Assembly (NCBI RefSeq): GCF_013386115.1 | Contig: NZ_JACAOR010000013.1 | Location: 62,001-126,000, forward strand | Source: Pseudomonas gingeri | GTDB taxonomy: Bacteria > Pseudomonadota > Gammaproteobacteria > Pseudomonadales > Pseudomonadaceae | Length of the DNA stretch: 64,000 bases | Direction: 5' to 3' | Shown: positions 17,806 through 27,956 of the stretch, piece by piece | Position numbering within the stretch: the stretch's first letter is position 1 | Layout of the letters: each line of letters begins with the position of its first letter | Notes under the pieces: generated by a model | Told to the model about the DNA's origin: nothing | Databases searched by the model: none | Seen by the model: the letters and a program-made list of their open reading frames with translations, nothing else | Position numbers and translations under genes: made by a program

Positions 17806-17922
17806 GGCGTGCTGGCGATCCCGGCGATGCGATTCGAAAGGGGACCGCGTCGATATCATCGCCAGCAAGCCGGTTCCTGCAGCGTTCGTGTTGAACACAA
17901 AATAATATAAAAGAGGCGTCAC

Positions 17923-19518
17923 ATGCCCGTACCCGATCTGTTCCGCGAAGGCCTCGCCCGCGGCTGGAAAACCTACAACGGCTCGCAACTGGACCACGAC
18001 CTGAACCTGGAAGCCGACGTAGCCATTATCGGCAGCGGCGCCGGGGGCGGGACCACCGCCGAGATCCTCAGCGCCGCCGGCTACAAGGTCCTGCTGATCG
18101 AGGAAGGCCCGCTGAAAACCAGCAGCGACTTCAAGATGCTCGAAGACGAGGCCTACACCAGCCTCTACCAGGAAGGCATCGGCCGCATGAGCAAGGATGG
18201 CGCCATCACCATTCTCCAGGGCCGTGCCGTCGGCGGCACCACCCTGATCAACTGGACCTCGAGCTTCCGCACCCCGGAACCGACCCTCGAACACTGGGCC
18301 AGGGAACACAACGTCAAGGGCCACGGCAGCGCCGAGATGGCGCCCTGGTTCGAAAAAATGGAACAGCGCCTCGGCGTCGCGCCCTGGCTGGTGCCGCCCA
18401 ATGCCAACAACGACGTGCTGCGCAACGGCTGCGAAAAACTCGACTACAGCTGGAAAGTCATCCCGCGCAACGTGCGCGGCTGCTGGAACCTGGGCTATTG
18501 CGGCATGGGCTGCCCGACCAACGCCAAGCAGTCGATGCTGGTCACCACCATTCCAGCGACCCTGGAGAAAGGTGGCGAACTGCTCTATCTGGCGCGCGCC
18601 GACCGCCTGCTGCTCGACGGCGACAGGATCACCGGCCTGCAATGCCTCGGGATGGATGCCCGCTGCGTCGCCCCCAACGGGCGCAGGATCAACGTCAAGG
18701 CCCGGCACTACGTGCTGGCCGGCGGCGGGATCAACAGTCCGGCGCTGCTGTTGCGCTCCAAGGCCCCCGATCCGCACGGGCGCCTGGGGAAGCGGACCTT
18801 CCTGCACCTGGTGAATTTCTCCGCCGGGCAGTTTTCCGAAGTGATCAACCCGTTCTACGGCGCGCCCCAGTCCATCTATTCCGATCATTTCCAATGGCTG
18901 GATGGCACCACCGGGCATATGTCCTACAAACTGGAAGTGCCGCCCCTGCAACCGGCCCTCGCCAGCACCCTGCTCGGCGGCTTCGGCCCGCAAAGCGCGC
19001 TGCGCATGGAACAGCTGCCGCACACCCATGTGATGCTGGCGCTGATGCGCGACGGTTTCCACCCGGACAGCCAGGGCGGCAGCGTCGAATTGCGCGGCGA
19101 CGACACCCCGGTCCTCGATTACCCGGTCTCGCCGTACGCCTGGGACGGCCTGCGCCGGGCCTTCCACAGCATGGCCGAGATCCAGTTCGCGGCCGGCGCC
19201 AAGTCGGTGCTGCCGCTGCATGCCGATGCCGACTACGTGAACACCCTGGCCAAGGCCCGGGAACTGATCGACGGCCTGAGCCTGGAGCTGTACCGCACCC
19301 GCCTGGGCAGCGCCCATGTGATGGGTGGCTGTGCCATGGGCGAAGACCCGAAAACCGCGGTCACCGACAGCCTCGGCCGCCATCATCAACTGCGCAACCT
19401 GTCGGTCCACGATGGCTCGCTGTTTCCCACCAGCATCGGCGCCAACCCGCAGTTGTCGGTGTACGGGCTGACCGCCCAGCTGGCCACGGCCCTGGCCGAG
19501 CGCTTGAAAAACCCATGA
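17923..19518 (+). CDS. laoA: GMC-family long-chain alcohol dehydrogenase
   Basis: The 531-residue product is an FAD-dependent GMC oxidoreductase. The dinucleotide motif is VAIIGSGAGGGTTAEILSAAG (from about residue 33), with the GMC signature GRAVGGTTLINW further on. The C-terminal GMC domain holds SAHVMGGCAMG, with the active-site His, and the FAD-capping segment DGSLFPTSIGANPQLSVYGL. There is no signal peptide, consistent with export or docking through the Tat partner LaoB, or with a cytoplasmic membrane-associated location. In P. aeruginosa LaoA oxidises long-chain alcohols from SDS and alkane breakdown; the same role is inferred here. Confidence 0.88.
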   Translation: MPVPDLFREGLARGWKTYNGSQLDHDLNLEADVAIIGSGAGGGTTAEILSAAGYKVLLIEEGPLKTSSDFKMLEDEAYTSLYQEGIGRMSKDGAITILQGRAVGGTTLINWTSSFRTPEPTLEHWAREHNVKGHGSAEMAPWFEKMEQRLGVAPWLVPPNANNDVLRNGCEKLDYSWKVIPRNVRGCWNLGYCGMGCPTNAKQSMLVTTIPATLEKGGELLYLARADRLLLDGDRITGLQCLGMDARCVAPNGRRINVKARHYVLAGGGINSPALLLRSKAPDPHGRLGKRTFLHLVNFSAGQFSEVINPFYGAPQSIYSDHFQWLDGTTGHMSYKLEVPPLQPALASTLLGGFGPQSALRMEQLPHTHVMLALMRDGFHPDSQGGSVELRGDDTPVLDYPVSPYAWDGLRRAFHSMAEIQFAAGAKSVLPLHADADYVNTLAKARELIDGLSLELYRTRLGSAHVMGGCAMGEDPKTAVTDSLGRHHQLRNLSVHDGSLFPTSIGANPQLSVYGLTAQLATALAERLKNP

Positions 19519-19569
19519 GAAAGAGGATTATTCACGGCGTCTATAGGGCTTTCTTCCGTACGTCCTGAC

Positions 19570-20511
<942 letters not shown>

Positions 20512-20518
20512 CGGTGGG

Positions 20519-20545
20519 CGCCGGCTTGCCGGCTCCTGCGAAGGG
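20519..20545. repeat. Single REP-like element
   Basis: GCCGGCTTGCCGGCTCCTGC is a variant of the Pseudomonas REP motif between the convergent ferredoxin gene and the gene at 20548. Confidence 0.6.
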
Positions 20546-20547
20546 CG

Positions 20548-20892
20548 TTATTGCTGCTGGTTGCCGTCAAACCCTTCCGCCGTGCAACCCAGGCAACGGG
20601 CGAACGCCGCCTTGCCCGGGTCGACCACCAATGCCTTGCCGGCCTTGCCCACGCCGCTGATACCACCGAACGCGGTAAACGGCAGCGACACCACGAAGGC
20701 CGCCGTACCGATCAGGGTCGCGCCCACCAGCAGCGGTCGCGCGATCAGCAGGTCGCCGATCATCGCGTAGGCCGGCGGGTTCTGGATCTGATAGGTCGGG
20801 TCGCCGCTGGTCCCGTCATCGGCCAGGGCCGGCAGCGCCTGCAAGCCAGAACTCAGGGCCAGCAACAAGGCCAGGGTGCGAAACGGGGTCAT
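20548..20892 (-). CDS. Small exported protein of unknown function
   Basis: The 114-residue product begins with a clean signal peptide ([24 protein letters not shown]). The mature part has one Gly/Ala-rich hydrophobic stretch (about residues 48-85, [24 protein letters not shown]) and a C-terminal CLGC pair. I know it only as a conserved Pseudomonas hypothetical found next to mutM and the ferredoxin; annotations such as multidrug transporter have no basis in a protein this small. The Cys pair could bind metal or form a disulfide. Confidence 0.75.
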   Translation of the reverse strand: MTPFRTLALLLALSSGLQALPALADDGTSGDPTYQIQNPPAYAMIGDLLIARPLLVGATLIGTAAFVVSLPFTAFGGISGVGKAGKALVVDPGKAAFARCLGCTAEGFDGNQQQ

Positions 20893-20958
20893 GGCTCTAT
20901 CCTTCGGCTAAGCAACGGGAGGGCAAAGACTTACTATAGCGTCTGCGCACGGCCCAGG

Positions 20959-21771
20959 TCAGCTCTGACATTTCGGGCAATAGACACTGGCCCGCTGGCC
21001 GAGCTTGATCTCGCGCAAACCGCTGCCACAGACCTTGCAGTGCTCGCCGCCGCGCCCGTAGACGAACAGTTCCTGCTGGAAGTAGCCGGGCTGGCCGTCG
21101 CCACCGATAAAGTCGCGCAAGGTGGTGCCACCCCGCTCGATGGCATGGGCCAGGATCCGTTTGATCTCGATGGCCAGCCTGAGGTAGCGCGCCCGGGAAA
21201 TACCCCCGGCTTCGCGACGCGGGTCGATGCCGGCGGCGAACAGCGCTTCGGTCGCGTAGATATTGCCCACACCCACCACCACCGCGTTGTCCATGATGAA
21301 CGGCTTGACCACCATGGAGCGCCCACGGGACAGCTGGAACAACCGCTCACCATCGAACAGGTCGGTCAGTGGCTCCGGCCCCAGGCGAATCAGCAGCTCG
21401 TGATTGAGCGGGTCGAGGCTCCAGAGCATCGCGCCGAAACGGCGGGGGTCGGTATAACGCAGGGCCAGGCCCGACTCCAGCTCGATATCCACATGCTCAT
21501 GCTTGGCCGCCGGCATGCCGACTTCCACCAGGCGCAGGTTTCCCGACATCCCCAGGTGGCTGATCAGGGTGCCGACCTCGGCATTGATCAACAGGTACTT
21601 GGCCCGCCGTTCGACCTGGACGATGCGCTGCCCGGAGAGGCGCACATCGAGATCTTCCGGGATCGGCCAGCGCAGGCGCCGGTCGCGGACGATCACGCGG
21701 CTGACCCGCTGCCCTTCCAGGTGGGGCGCGATACCGCGCCGGGTGGTTTCGACTTCGGGTAATTCAGGCAT
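20959..21771 (-). CDS. mutM: Formamidopyrimidine-DNA glycosylase
   Basis: The 270-residue product removes oxidised purines such as 8-oxoguanine and nicks the abasic site. The N-terminal [13 protein letters not shown] contains the Pro nucleophile and Glu exposed after Met removal. The helix-two-turn-helix region ([18 protein letters not shown]) and the C-terminal zinc finger ([13 protein letters not shown] then YCPKC) are complete. Length is standard. It is leftward, 34 bases downstream of the HDOD gene. Confidence 0.97.
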   Translation of the reverse strand: MPELPEVETTRRGIAPHLEGQRVSRVIVRDRRLRWPIPEDLDVRLSGQRIVQVERRAKYLLINAEVGTLISHLGMSGNLRLVEVGMPAAKHEHVDIELESGLALRYTDPRRFGAMLWSLDPLNHELLIRLGPEPLTDLFDGERLFQLSRGRSMVVKPFIMDNAVVVGVGNIYATEALFAAGIDPRREAGGISRARYLRLAIEIKRILAHAIERGGTTLRDFIGGDGQPGYFQQELFVYGRGGEHCKVCGSGLREIKLGQRASVYCPKCQS

Positions 21772-21805
21772 GGTGATTCCAGGTCAGGAAGTAGCGTGCT
21801 CTGAA

Positions 21806-22672
21806 CTAATGAGCACCCAACTCGCGGATGTTCTCTCTGAGCGTCTCGAAGTCGTAGTCGGACAGGCCGACGTAATCGAGCACCAGGTGGCCGATGGCAT
21901 TCCACTCGTGGTCTTCGGTCTGGTTGCCCAGGACCCGATGGGACGCGCAGATGTGCTCGGCCATTTTCAGGATCGCCAGCAGATTCTTCAACTGGCTGTT
22001 GCGTGTGCTCTCGTCGCTGAAGATCGCCAGCGCGTTGTGGTGGTTGGCGATGGCGTTGGTCACGTGTTCCGGCAGGCGCCAGGACTTGGCGGTGTAGTAG
22101 CCGACCACCGCGTGGTTGGTGTTGAACACCTGGTTTTCCGTGTCCACCACCCGCTGCTCCGGACCGGCCTTGGCGTAGGCCTGCTCCAGCACCGTCATAT
22201 AGTCGGGGAAGCGCTTGAGCATCAGCGGAATCCCGCAATCGTGGAACAGGCCCAGGGCGTAGGCCTCGTCGATGGCCTGGGAACCGGTGCGCTTGGCCAG
22301 CGTCAGGCTGGTCATCGCCACGTCCTGGGCGGTGTCCCAGAAGCGGTTCAGGGTAACAATGGTTTCATCGGCCATTTCGCCCTTGATCGACTGCGCGTTG
22401 ATCAGGTTGATGATCGAACGGCTGCCCAGCAGGTTCACCGCCCGCTGGATCGAGGCGATCTTGTTCGCCAGGCCGTAATAGGGCGAGTTGACGATTTTCA
22501 GCAACGCGCCGGAGAGACCGGGGTCCTGACTGATCAACCGGGCAATCACCTCCAGGTCCGGGTCGGGCATGTACTGCTCCATCTGCAAATCCACCATGAT
22601 CTGCGGTTGAGGCGGCACGCTGATGCCTTGCAAGGCCTGTTGGATCTGTTCGGCTGAAAGTTCTTGGGACAT
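21806..22672 (-). CDS. HDOD-domain signalling protein
   Basis: The 288-residue product is almost entirely one HDOD domain: VPPQPQIMVDLQ, ISQDPGLSGALLKIVNSPYYGL, then a helical C-terminal part with ALGLFHDCGIPLML. HDOD proteins are related to HD phosphohydrolases but usually lack catalysis; in gammaproteobacteria they take part in signalling, often linked to biofilm, motility or c-di-GMP circuits. ATG 22672 has GGAG 8-10 bases upstream; the longer frame would start inside the divergent promoter region. It is divergent from rlmI. The role in this strain cannot be stated. Confidence 0.85.
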   Translation of the reverse strand: MSQELSAEQIQQALQGISVPPQPQIMVDLQMEQYMPDPDLEVIARLISQDPGLSGALLKIVNSPYYGLANKIASIQRAVNLLGSRSIINLINAQSIKGEMADETIVTLNRFWDTAQDVAMTSLTLAKRTGSQAIDEAYALGLFHDCGIPLMLKRFPDYMTVLEQAYAKAGPEQRVVDTENQVFNTNHAVVGYYTAKSWRLPEHVTNAIANHHNALAIFSDESTRNSQLKNLLAILKMAEHICASHRVLGNQTEDHEWNAIGHLVLDYVGLSDYDFETLRENIRELGAH

Positions 22673-22698
22673 GAGTACACACTCCGGGCGAGTCGGCG

Positions 22699-22704
22699 AT
22701 TCTA
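22699..22704 (-). promoter_or_regulatory. Candidate -10 box for the HDOD gene
   Basis: TAGAAT on the minus strand, 27 bases before the start at 22672, without a convincing -35 hexamer. Confidence 0.3.
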
Positions 22705-22784
22705 GCGGAAAAGTTGTACCGGATGGGTGACCTGTACACTTCAATCACATGAAACATGACGACCCGGCGGCCGGCAACTCCCGC

Positions 22785-22790
22785 TATAAT
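22785..22790 (+). promoter_or_regulatory. Candidate -10 box of rlmI
   Basis: A perfect TATAAT 26 bases before the rlmI start; no good -35 hexamer at 16-18 bases. Confidence 0.4.
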
Positions 22791-22816
22791 TCCGCTCTTT
22801 TTCCCGGAGCGACGTC

Positions 22817-24013
22817 ATGTCCCTGCCTAGCCTACGCCTCAAAGCCAACGCCGACCGCCGCCTGCGCGCCGGTCACCTGTGGGTCTACAGCAACGAAATC
22901 GACGTGGCGGCGACTCCACTGCATGGCTTCAAGGCCGGCGACCAGGCCATCCTCGAAGCCGCCGGCGGCAAGCCCCTGGGCATCGTCGCCATGAGTCCGA
23001 ACAACCTGATCTGCGCCCGCCTGCTGTCGCGCGACATCAAGTTGCCGCTGGACAAGTCGCTGCTGGTGCACCGCCTCAACGTGGCCCTGTCCCTGCGCGA
23101 GCGGCTGTTCGACAAGCCGTTCTATCGCCTGGTCTACGGCGATTCCGACCTGCTGCCAGGCCTGGTGGTGGATCGCTTCGGCGATATCCTGGTGGTCCAG
23201 CTCGCCTCGGCGACCATGGAACAGCACAAGGACGACGTGATCGCGGCGCTGGTCCAGGTCCTGAAACCCAGCGGCATCCTGTTCAAGAACGATTCGGCGG
23301 CCCGTGATGCCGAAGGCCTGGAGCGTTATGTCGAAACCGTCTTCGGCCTGGTGCCGGAGTGGGTAGCGCTGGAGGAGAACGGCGTGAAGTTCGAAGCGCC
23401 GGTGATGGAAGGCCAGAAGACCGGCTGGTTCTACGACCACCGCATGAACCGCGCGCGCCTGGCGCCTTATGCCAAGGGCAAGCGGGTCCTCGATCTGTTC
23501 AGCTACATCGGCGGCTGGGGCGTGCAGGCCGCGGCCTTCGGCGCCAGCGAAGTGTTCTGTGTCGACGCCTCGGCTTTCGCCCTCGACGGCGTGGAGCGCA
23601 ACGCCGCGCTGAACGGCTTTGCCGAGAAACTGACCTGCATCGAGGGCGATGTCTTCGAAGCCCTGAAGGAACTGAAGTCCGCCGAAGAACGTTTCGACGT
23701 GATCGTCGCCGACCCACCGGCCTTCATCAAGCGCAAGAAAGACCTGAAGAACGGCGAAGGCGCCTACCGCCGCCTGAACGAACAGGCCATGCGCCTGCTC
23801 AGCAAGGACGGCATCCTGGTCAGCGCCTCGTGTTCGATGCATCTGCCCGAAGACGACCTGCAGAACATCCTGCTGACCAGCGCCCGCCACCTGGACCGCA
23901 ATATCCAGCTGCTCGAACGCGGCGGCCAGGGTCCGGATCACCCGGTACACCCGGCGATCCCGGAAACCCGTTATATCAAGAGCATTACCTGCCGGCTGCT
24001 CCCCAATAGCTGA
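22817..24013 (+). CDS. rlmI: 23S rRNA (cytosine(1962)-C5)-methyltransferase
   Basis: The 398-residue product has an N-terminal PUA domain (LRLKANADRRLRAGHLWVYSNEID), a linker domain, and a Rossmann methyltransferase domain. The SAM motif is VLDLFSYIGGWGVQAAAFGA. DPPAFIKRKKDLKNG and SASCSMHLPEDD correspond to the catalytic motifs of RlmI-type m5C methyltransferases. It would modify C1962 of 23S rRNA. A GC-rich hairpin follows the gene. Confidence 0.93.
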   Translation: MSLPSLRLKANADRRLRAGHLWVYSNEIDVAATPLHGFKAGDQAILEAAGGKPLGIVAMSPNNLICARLLSRDIKLPLDKSLLVHRLNVALSLRERLFDKPFYRLVYGDSDLLPGLVVDRFGDILVVQLASATMEQHKDDVIAALVQVLKPSGILFKNDSAARDAEGLERYVETVFGLVPEWVALEENGVKFEAPVMEGQKTGWFYDHRMNRARLAPYAKGKRVLDLFSYIGGWGVQAAAFGASEVFCVDASAFALDGVERNAALNGFAEKLTCIEGDVFEALKELKSAEERFDVIVADPPAFIKRKKDLKNGEGAYRRLNEQAMRLLSKDGILVSASCSMHLPEDDLQNILLTSARHLDRNIQLLERGGQGPDHPVHPAIPETRYIKSITCRLLPNS

Positions 24014-24022
24014 GTGATCGTC

Positions 24023-24048
24023 GACCCGCCCTGGATCAGGGCGGGTCG
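24023..24048 (+). terminator. Hairpin after rlmI
   Basis: GACCCGCCCTG and CAGGGCGGGTC form a perfect stem around a GAT loop, 10 bases after the rlmI stop. The following TGTAAT is only weakly T-rich. Confidence 0.6.
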
Positions 24049-24066
24049 TGTAATACCTGGATATGA

Positions 24067-24423
24067 CCGACATATAACTCGGACATACCCTACACATATC
24101 TCAATTGCCAACTCCCCCCACAAGACTACTATCACCATTACATCGCCTCGATAACCGAGATGATGATGTGGTGGAAATATCCGCACTCCCAAGGCTACCG
24201 GGTTGCACTTCTCGAAGCAGGCCACGTTTCGCAGACCTTTCAACTGACCGCCACCGCACTGGGCCTGAAGACCTGGGTGACGGCCGCATTGACCGAACAG
24301 AAAATCGAGCAATCGTTGAATCTGAGCGATTTGTGCGAGCAGCCGCTGCTTTTTGTCGGTGCGGGCTACAGCAACGGAGAAGCGCTCTGCGACGAACTCA
24401 GCGCACTGCTCCCCCATCCGTGA
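24067..24423 (+). pseudogene. Remnant of a SagB/nitroreductase-like dehydrogenase (C-terminal part)
   Basis: The frame reads WWKYPHSQGYRVALLEAGHV then SQTFQLTATALGLKTW and ends with LLFVGAGY. This is the pattern of the C-terminal region of SagB-type, FMN-dependent nitroreductase-like dehydrogenases used in RiPP maturation and related pathways. The similarity appears to continue upstream of the first ATG (24160), through DYYHHYIASITE, to the in-frame stop at 24064. No initiator or ribosome site and no N-terminal FMN-binding part are present. I therefore call it a truncated remnant. The alternative is a free-standing 87-residue protein starting at 24160. The intact MFS gene starts 42 bases downstream. 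Confidence 0.55.
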
Positions 24424-24465
24424 ACCCATTCCCTCGCGCACCGCACCACCAGGAGGAGTCCAACG

Positions 24466-25659
24466 ATGCAAGGTTCCGCCCCCACGTCCGCCCTGCAATC
24501 ACGCCACTACAAACGCTCCTGCATCCTGCTGGTCACTTGCATATCGCTCATCAGCTTTTTCCCGCTCAATGTCCTGTTGCCGGCTTTTCCGGCCCTGGCA
24601 GAGCAGTTCAATACCTCAACGGTGGATATCGCCCTGGCCATCAGCCTGTTCACGCTGGTCTTCGCTTTCTCGCAGTTGGTGGCGGGCCCGCTCTCCGACA
24701 GGTTCGGGCGCAAGGAGGTACTGCTGGGATGCCTGGCTATTTCCTTCGTCGGCGCCCTCGGCTGTACCCTCGCCACGGACTTCACGGCCTTTCTCTTCTT
24801 CCGCGGTGTCCAGGCGCTGGGCTGCGGGTTCTTTGTGCTGGGGCTGGCACTGGTCGAAGACCTGTTCGACAAGGAAGAGCGGGCCCCCGTGCGCATCTAT
24901 TACATGAGTTTCAGCGGGCTGTTCGTGGCGCTGTCACCCCTGCTGGGCTCCTGGCTGCTGGAGTCCTTCGGCTGGAGGAGCAGTTTCCATGCCTTTGCCC
25001 TGATCGCAGCGGCCATTTTCCTGCTGGCGCTGGGGGTCCTGACGTCAAGGCCGAAGGCACAGCCCCGGGAACAGGAACCGATCATGAATTCGATCCAGGC
25101 GATCCTCGGGCACGCAGACTTCCGCCGGTACTGGCAGATCGCGGCACTGGTGTTTTCCGCCTACTTCGCGCTGATCAGCGTGTCGCCGCTGATTTTCATG
25201 GATCAGCTGAAACTCTCCGAGTACCAGTACGCCATCGTGCTGCTCGTCTATGGCGCGGCCTATCTGTCCGGCGGATTCCTCGCCGTGTGGCTGCAAAGGC
25301 GCCTGGGCGTCAGGGCCCAGATCGATACCGGCCTGGTACTGCTGGGTTGCTCCGGCCTCGTCCTGCTGCTGATCATGCAACTTCAGGCCGTGTCGACAGC
25401 CACCCTGCTCATCCCCATGTGCCTCAGCGCCGTGGCCGTGACCGTCACCCGACCGGCGGCCATCTCGGCGGCGATGCTGCTGTTCTCCACGAATGCCGGC
25501 ACGGCGGCGTCGACCGGCAACACCCTCATGTTCCTCGCCGCCGCCGCGACCAGCGCGGCACTGGCCATGGCGGGGCCCCATCTGCTGCCGGCCATCGCCA
25601 CAGGCCTGGTGGTCTTCAGCGTCGCCGGCCTGCTGAGCAGTGCCCGGGTCAGCCGCTGA
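24466..25659 (+). CDS. MFS transporter, Bcr/CflA-like (DHA1) drug exporter
   Basis: The 397-residue product is a 12-helix major facilitator of the drug:H+ antiporter type. It shows the loop 2-3 motif A as GPLSDRFGRKEVLLG and the helix-1 pattern FFPLNVLLPAFPALA typical of Bcr/CflA proteins. A strong AGGAGGAG ribosome site precedes ATG 24466. It follows directly on the SagB-like remnant and could once have exported that pathway's product, which is speculation. The block of remnant plus exporter is not part of the conserved backbone I recall, so it may be horizontally acquired. Confidence 0.85.
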   Translation: MQGSAPTSALQSRHYKRSCILLVTCISLISFFPLNVLLPAFPALAEQFNTSTVDIALAISLFTLVFAFSQLVAGPLSDRFGRKEVLLGCLAISFVGALGCTLATDFTAFLFFRGVQALGCGFFVLGLALVEDLFDKEERAPVRIYYMSFSGLFVALSPLLGSWLLESFGWRSSFHAFALIAAAIFLLALGVLTSRPKAQPREQEPIMNSIQAILGHADFRRYWQIAALVFSAYFALISVSPLIFMDQLKLSEYQYAIVLLVYGAAYLSGGFLAVWLQRRLGVRAQIDTGLVLLGCSGLVLLLIMQLQAVSTATLLIPMCLSAVAVTVTRPAAISAAMLLFSTNAGTAASTGNTLMFLAAAATSAALAMAGPHLLPAIATGLVVFSVAGLLSSARVSR

Positions 25660-25940
25660 GCACCCTTGCACACAAGCGGCGGCGGGAATCCATAGCCGCG
25701 TGCTGAACCCAGGCTTCACACCCTTGAGCGCCCGGCCCATTCCTTCCACGCGCCAGCGGTGTAGAATCGCGCTATTCATCGCCAGTCATCCCCCGGCGGG
25801 TTTATGAGCTCAAGCTGAAACGCACGGCGATCCCGTGCGGCTATCGGCAGCTTTCGGACACACGGCCATTTCTGAGTGTTCCCGAGGTCAATAGAAGCTC
25901 ACTCCCCATTTGATACCTGATTAGCCGCCCGGAGTGCTCC
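25660..25940. other. Intergenic region upstream of ilvD
   Basis: These 281 bases hold a TAGAAT (25762-25767) that may be a distal promoter box for ilvD. No small coding frame with a ribosome site and no attenuator leader rich in branched-chain codons was seen. Confidence 0.35.
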
Positions 25941-27788
25941 ATGCCTGATTACCGCTCGAAAACATCCACCCACGGCCGCAACATGGCCGGTGCCCGCGCC
26001 CTGTGGCGCGCCACGGGGATGAAAGACGCCGACTTCAAGAAGCCGATCATCGCCGTCGCCAACTCGTTCACCCAGTTCGTGCCCGGCCACGTCCACCTCA
26101 AGGACATGGGCCAGCTGGTTGCCCGCGAGATCGAACGTGCCGGCGGCGTCGCCAAGGAATTCAATACCATCGCCGTGGATGACGGTATCGCCATGGGCCA
26201 CGACGGCATGCTCTATTCGCTGCCGAGCCGCGAGATCATCGCCGACTCCGTCGAATACATGGTCAACGCCCACTGCGCCGACGCCATCGTCTGCATTTCC
26301 AACTGCGACAAGATCACTCCCGGCATGCTGATGGCCGCCCTGCGCCTGAACATCCCGGTGATCTTCGTCTCCGGCGGCCCGATGGAAGCCGGCAAGACCA
26401 AGCTGGCCGCCCACGGCCTGGACCTGGTGGACGCCATGGTCATCGCCGCCGACTCCAGCGCTTCTGACGAGAAGGTTGCCGAGTACGAGCGCAGCGCCTG
26501 CCCGACCTGCGGCTCGTGCTCCGGCATGTTCACCGCCAACTCGATGAACTGCCTCACCGAAGCCCTGGGCCTGGCGCTGCCGGGCAACGGTTCGGCCCTG
26601 GCGACCCACTCCGACCGCGAGCAGCTGTTCCTGCAGGCCGGCCGGACCATCGTCGAGCTGTGCCAGCGTTATTACGGCGACAACGATGAATCGGTGCTGC
26701 CGCGCAACATCGCCAACTTCAAGGCGTTCGAAAACGCCATGACCCTGGACATCGCCATGGGCGGTTCCACCAACACCATCCTGCACCTGCTGGCCGCCGC
26801 CCAGGAAGCCGAGATCGATTTCGACCTGCGCGACATCGACCGCCTGTCCCGCCATGTGCCGCAACTGTGCAAGGTCGCGCCGAACATCCAGAAGTACCAC
26901 ATGGAAGACGTGCACCGCGCCGGCGGGATCTTCAGCATCCTCGGCGAGCTGGCCCGTGGCGGCCTGCTGCACACCGACCTGCCGACCGTGCACAGCAAGA
27001 CCCTGGCCGACGGCATCGCCAGGTGGGACATCACCCAGACCGACGACGAAGCGGTGCACACCTTCTTCAAGGCCGGCCCGGCCGGTATCCCGACCCAGAC
27101 CGCGTTCAGCCAGTCGACCCGTTGGGAAACCCTGGACGACGACCGTGAAAACGGCTGCATCCGCAGTGTCGAGCACGCCTATTCAAAAGAAGGCGGCCTG
27201 GCCGTGCTGTACGGCAATATCGCCCTGGACGGCTGCGTGGTGAAAACCGCTGGTGTCGACGAGTCGATCCATGTGTTCGAAGGCAACGCGAAGATCTTCG
27301 AAAGCCAGGACAGCGCCGTGCGCGGCATCCTCGCCGACGAAGTGAAGGCCGGCGACATCGTGATCATTCGCTACGAAGGTCCGAAAGGCGGTCCGGGCAT
27401 GCAGGAAATGCTCTACCCGACTTCCTATCTGAAATCCAAGGGCCTGGGCAAAGCCTGCGCCTTGTTGACCGACGGTCGCTTCTCCGGCGGTACGTCGGGC
27501 CTGTCCATCGGTCACGCTTCTCCGGAAGCCGCCGCCGGTGGCGCCATCGGCCTGGTGCAGGATGGCGACAAGGTACTGATCGACATTCCGAACCGCTCGA
27601 TCAACCTGTTGATCAGCGACGAGGAAATGGCCGCCCGCCGTGCTGAGCAGGACAAGAAAGGCTGGAAGCCGGTGGAAAGCCGCCCACGCAAGGTGACCAC
27701 TGCACTGAAGGCCTACGCACTGCTCGCCACTAGCGCCGACAAGGGTGCGGTCCGCGACAAGGCAATGCTGGACAAGCTGGTGCCGTAA
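25941..27788 (+). CDS. ilvD: Dihydroxy-acid dehydratase
   Basis: The 615-residue product converts 2,3-dihydroxy-3-methylbutanoate and its homologue to the 2-oxo acids in valine, isoleucine and leucine synthesis. Cysteines for the Fe-S cluster occur in [17 protein letters not shown] and in [20 protein letters not shown]. The C-terminal [20 protein letters not shown] motif is standard. The length is that of the EcIlvD-type [4Fe-4S] enzyme. It has its own strong terminator and stands alone. Confidence 0.98.
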   Translation: MPDYRSKTSTHGRNMAGARALWRATGMKDADFKKPIIAVANSFTQFVPGHVHLKDMGQLVAREIERAGGVAKEFNTIAVDDGIAMGHDGMLYSLPSREIIADSVEYMVNAHCADAIVCISNCDKITPGMLMAALRLNIPVIFVSGGPMEAGKTKLAAHGLDLVDAMVIAADSSASDEKVAEYERSACPTCGSCSGMFTANSMNCLTEALGLALPGNGSALATHSDREQLFLQAGRTIVELCQRYYGDNDESVLPRNIANFKAFENAMTLDIAMGGSTNTILHLLAAAQEAEIDFDLRDIDRLSRHVPQLCKVAPNIQKYHMEDVHRAGGIFSILGELARGGLLHTDLPTVHSKTLADGIARWDITQTDDEAVHTFFKAGPAGIPTQTAFSQSTRWETLDDDRENGCIRSVEHAYSKEGGLAVLYGNIALDGCVVKTAGVDESIHVFEGNAKIFESQDSAVRGILADEVKAGDIVIIRYEGPKGGPGMQEMLYPTSYLKSKGLGKACALLTDGRFSGGTSGLSIGHASPEAAAGGAIGLVQDGDKVLIDIPNRSINLLISDEEMAARRAEQDKKGWKPVESRPRKVTTALKAYALLATSADKGAVRDKAMLDKLVP

Positions 27789-27805
27789 GTACCGCGGCGT
27801 CCATG

Positions 27806-27834
27806 AAAAACCCGGCCGAGGCCGGGTTTTTTAT
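27806..27834 (+). terminator. Rho-independent terminator of ilvD
   Basis: AAAACCCGGCC and GGCCGGGTTTTTTATT form a short GC stem followed by a T run, 17 bases after the stop codon. Confidence 0.95.
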
Positions 27835-27897
27835 TGCCTGTCTGATTAGCCGTGATGACTGGCTATCCGTGAAGCTTTTAGCGACCTTGCGGCCCTC

Positions 27898-27920
27898 TTC
27901 GCGGGCAAGCCCGCTCCCAC
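27898..27920. repeat. Single REP element
   Basis: One copy of the REP motif (GCGGGCAAGCCCGC core) in the space between convergent ilvD and pchP. Confidence 0.75.
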
Positions 27921-27956
27921 GGCAACAAGGCGTAGCCCCTACAGGAAGATCCGGGT

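Noticed and set aside
17137-19410. Long open frame (757 codons) antisense to laoA and laoB
   Set aside because: It mirrors the codon structure of the GC-rich lao genes, has no recognisable domain, and its residue make-up (rich in His, Gln, Gly, Ala) is typical of antisense frames in Pseudomonas.
24466-25659. MFS gene considered as part of an active RiPP pathway with the SagB-like frame
   Set aside because: The dehydrogenase lacks its N-terminal two thirds and no precursor, cyclase or partner protein is nearby.
25660-25940. Possible leader-peptide attenuator for ilvD
   Set aside because: No short frame with clustered Ile, Leu or Val codons followed by alternative hairpins was found.
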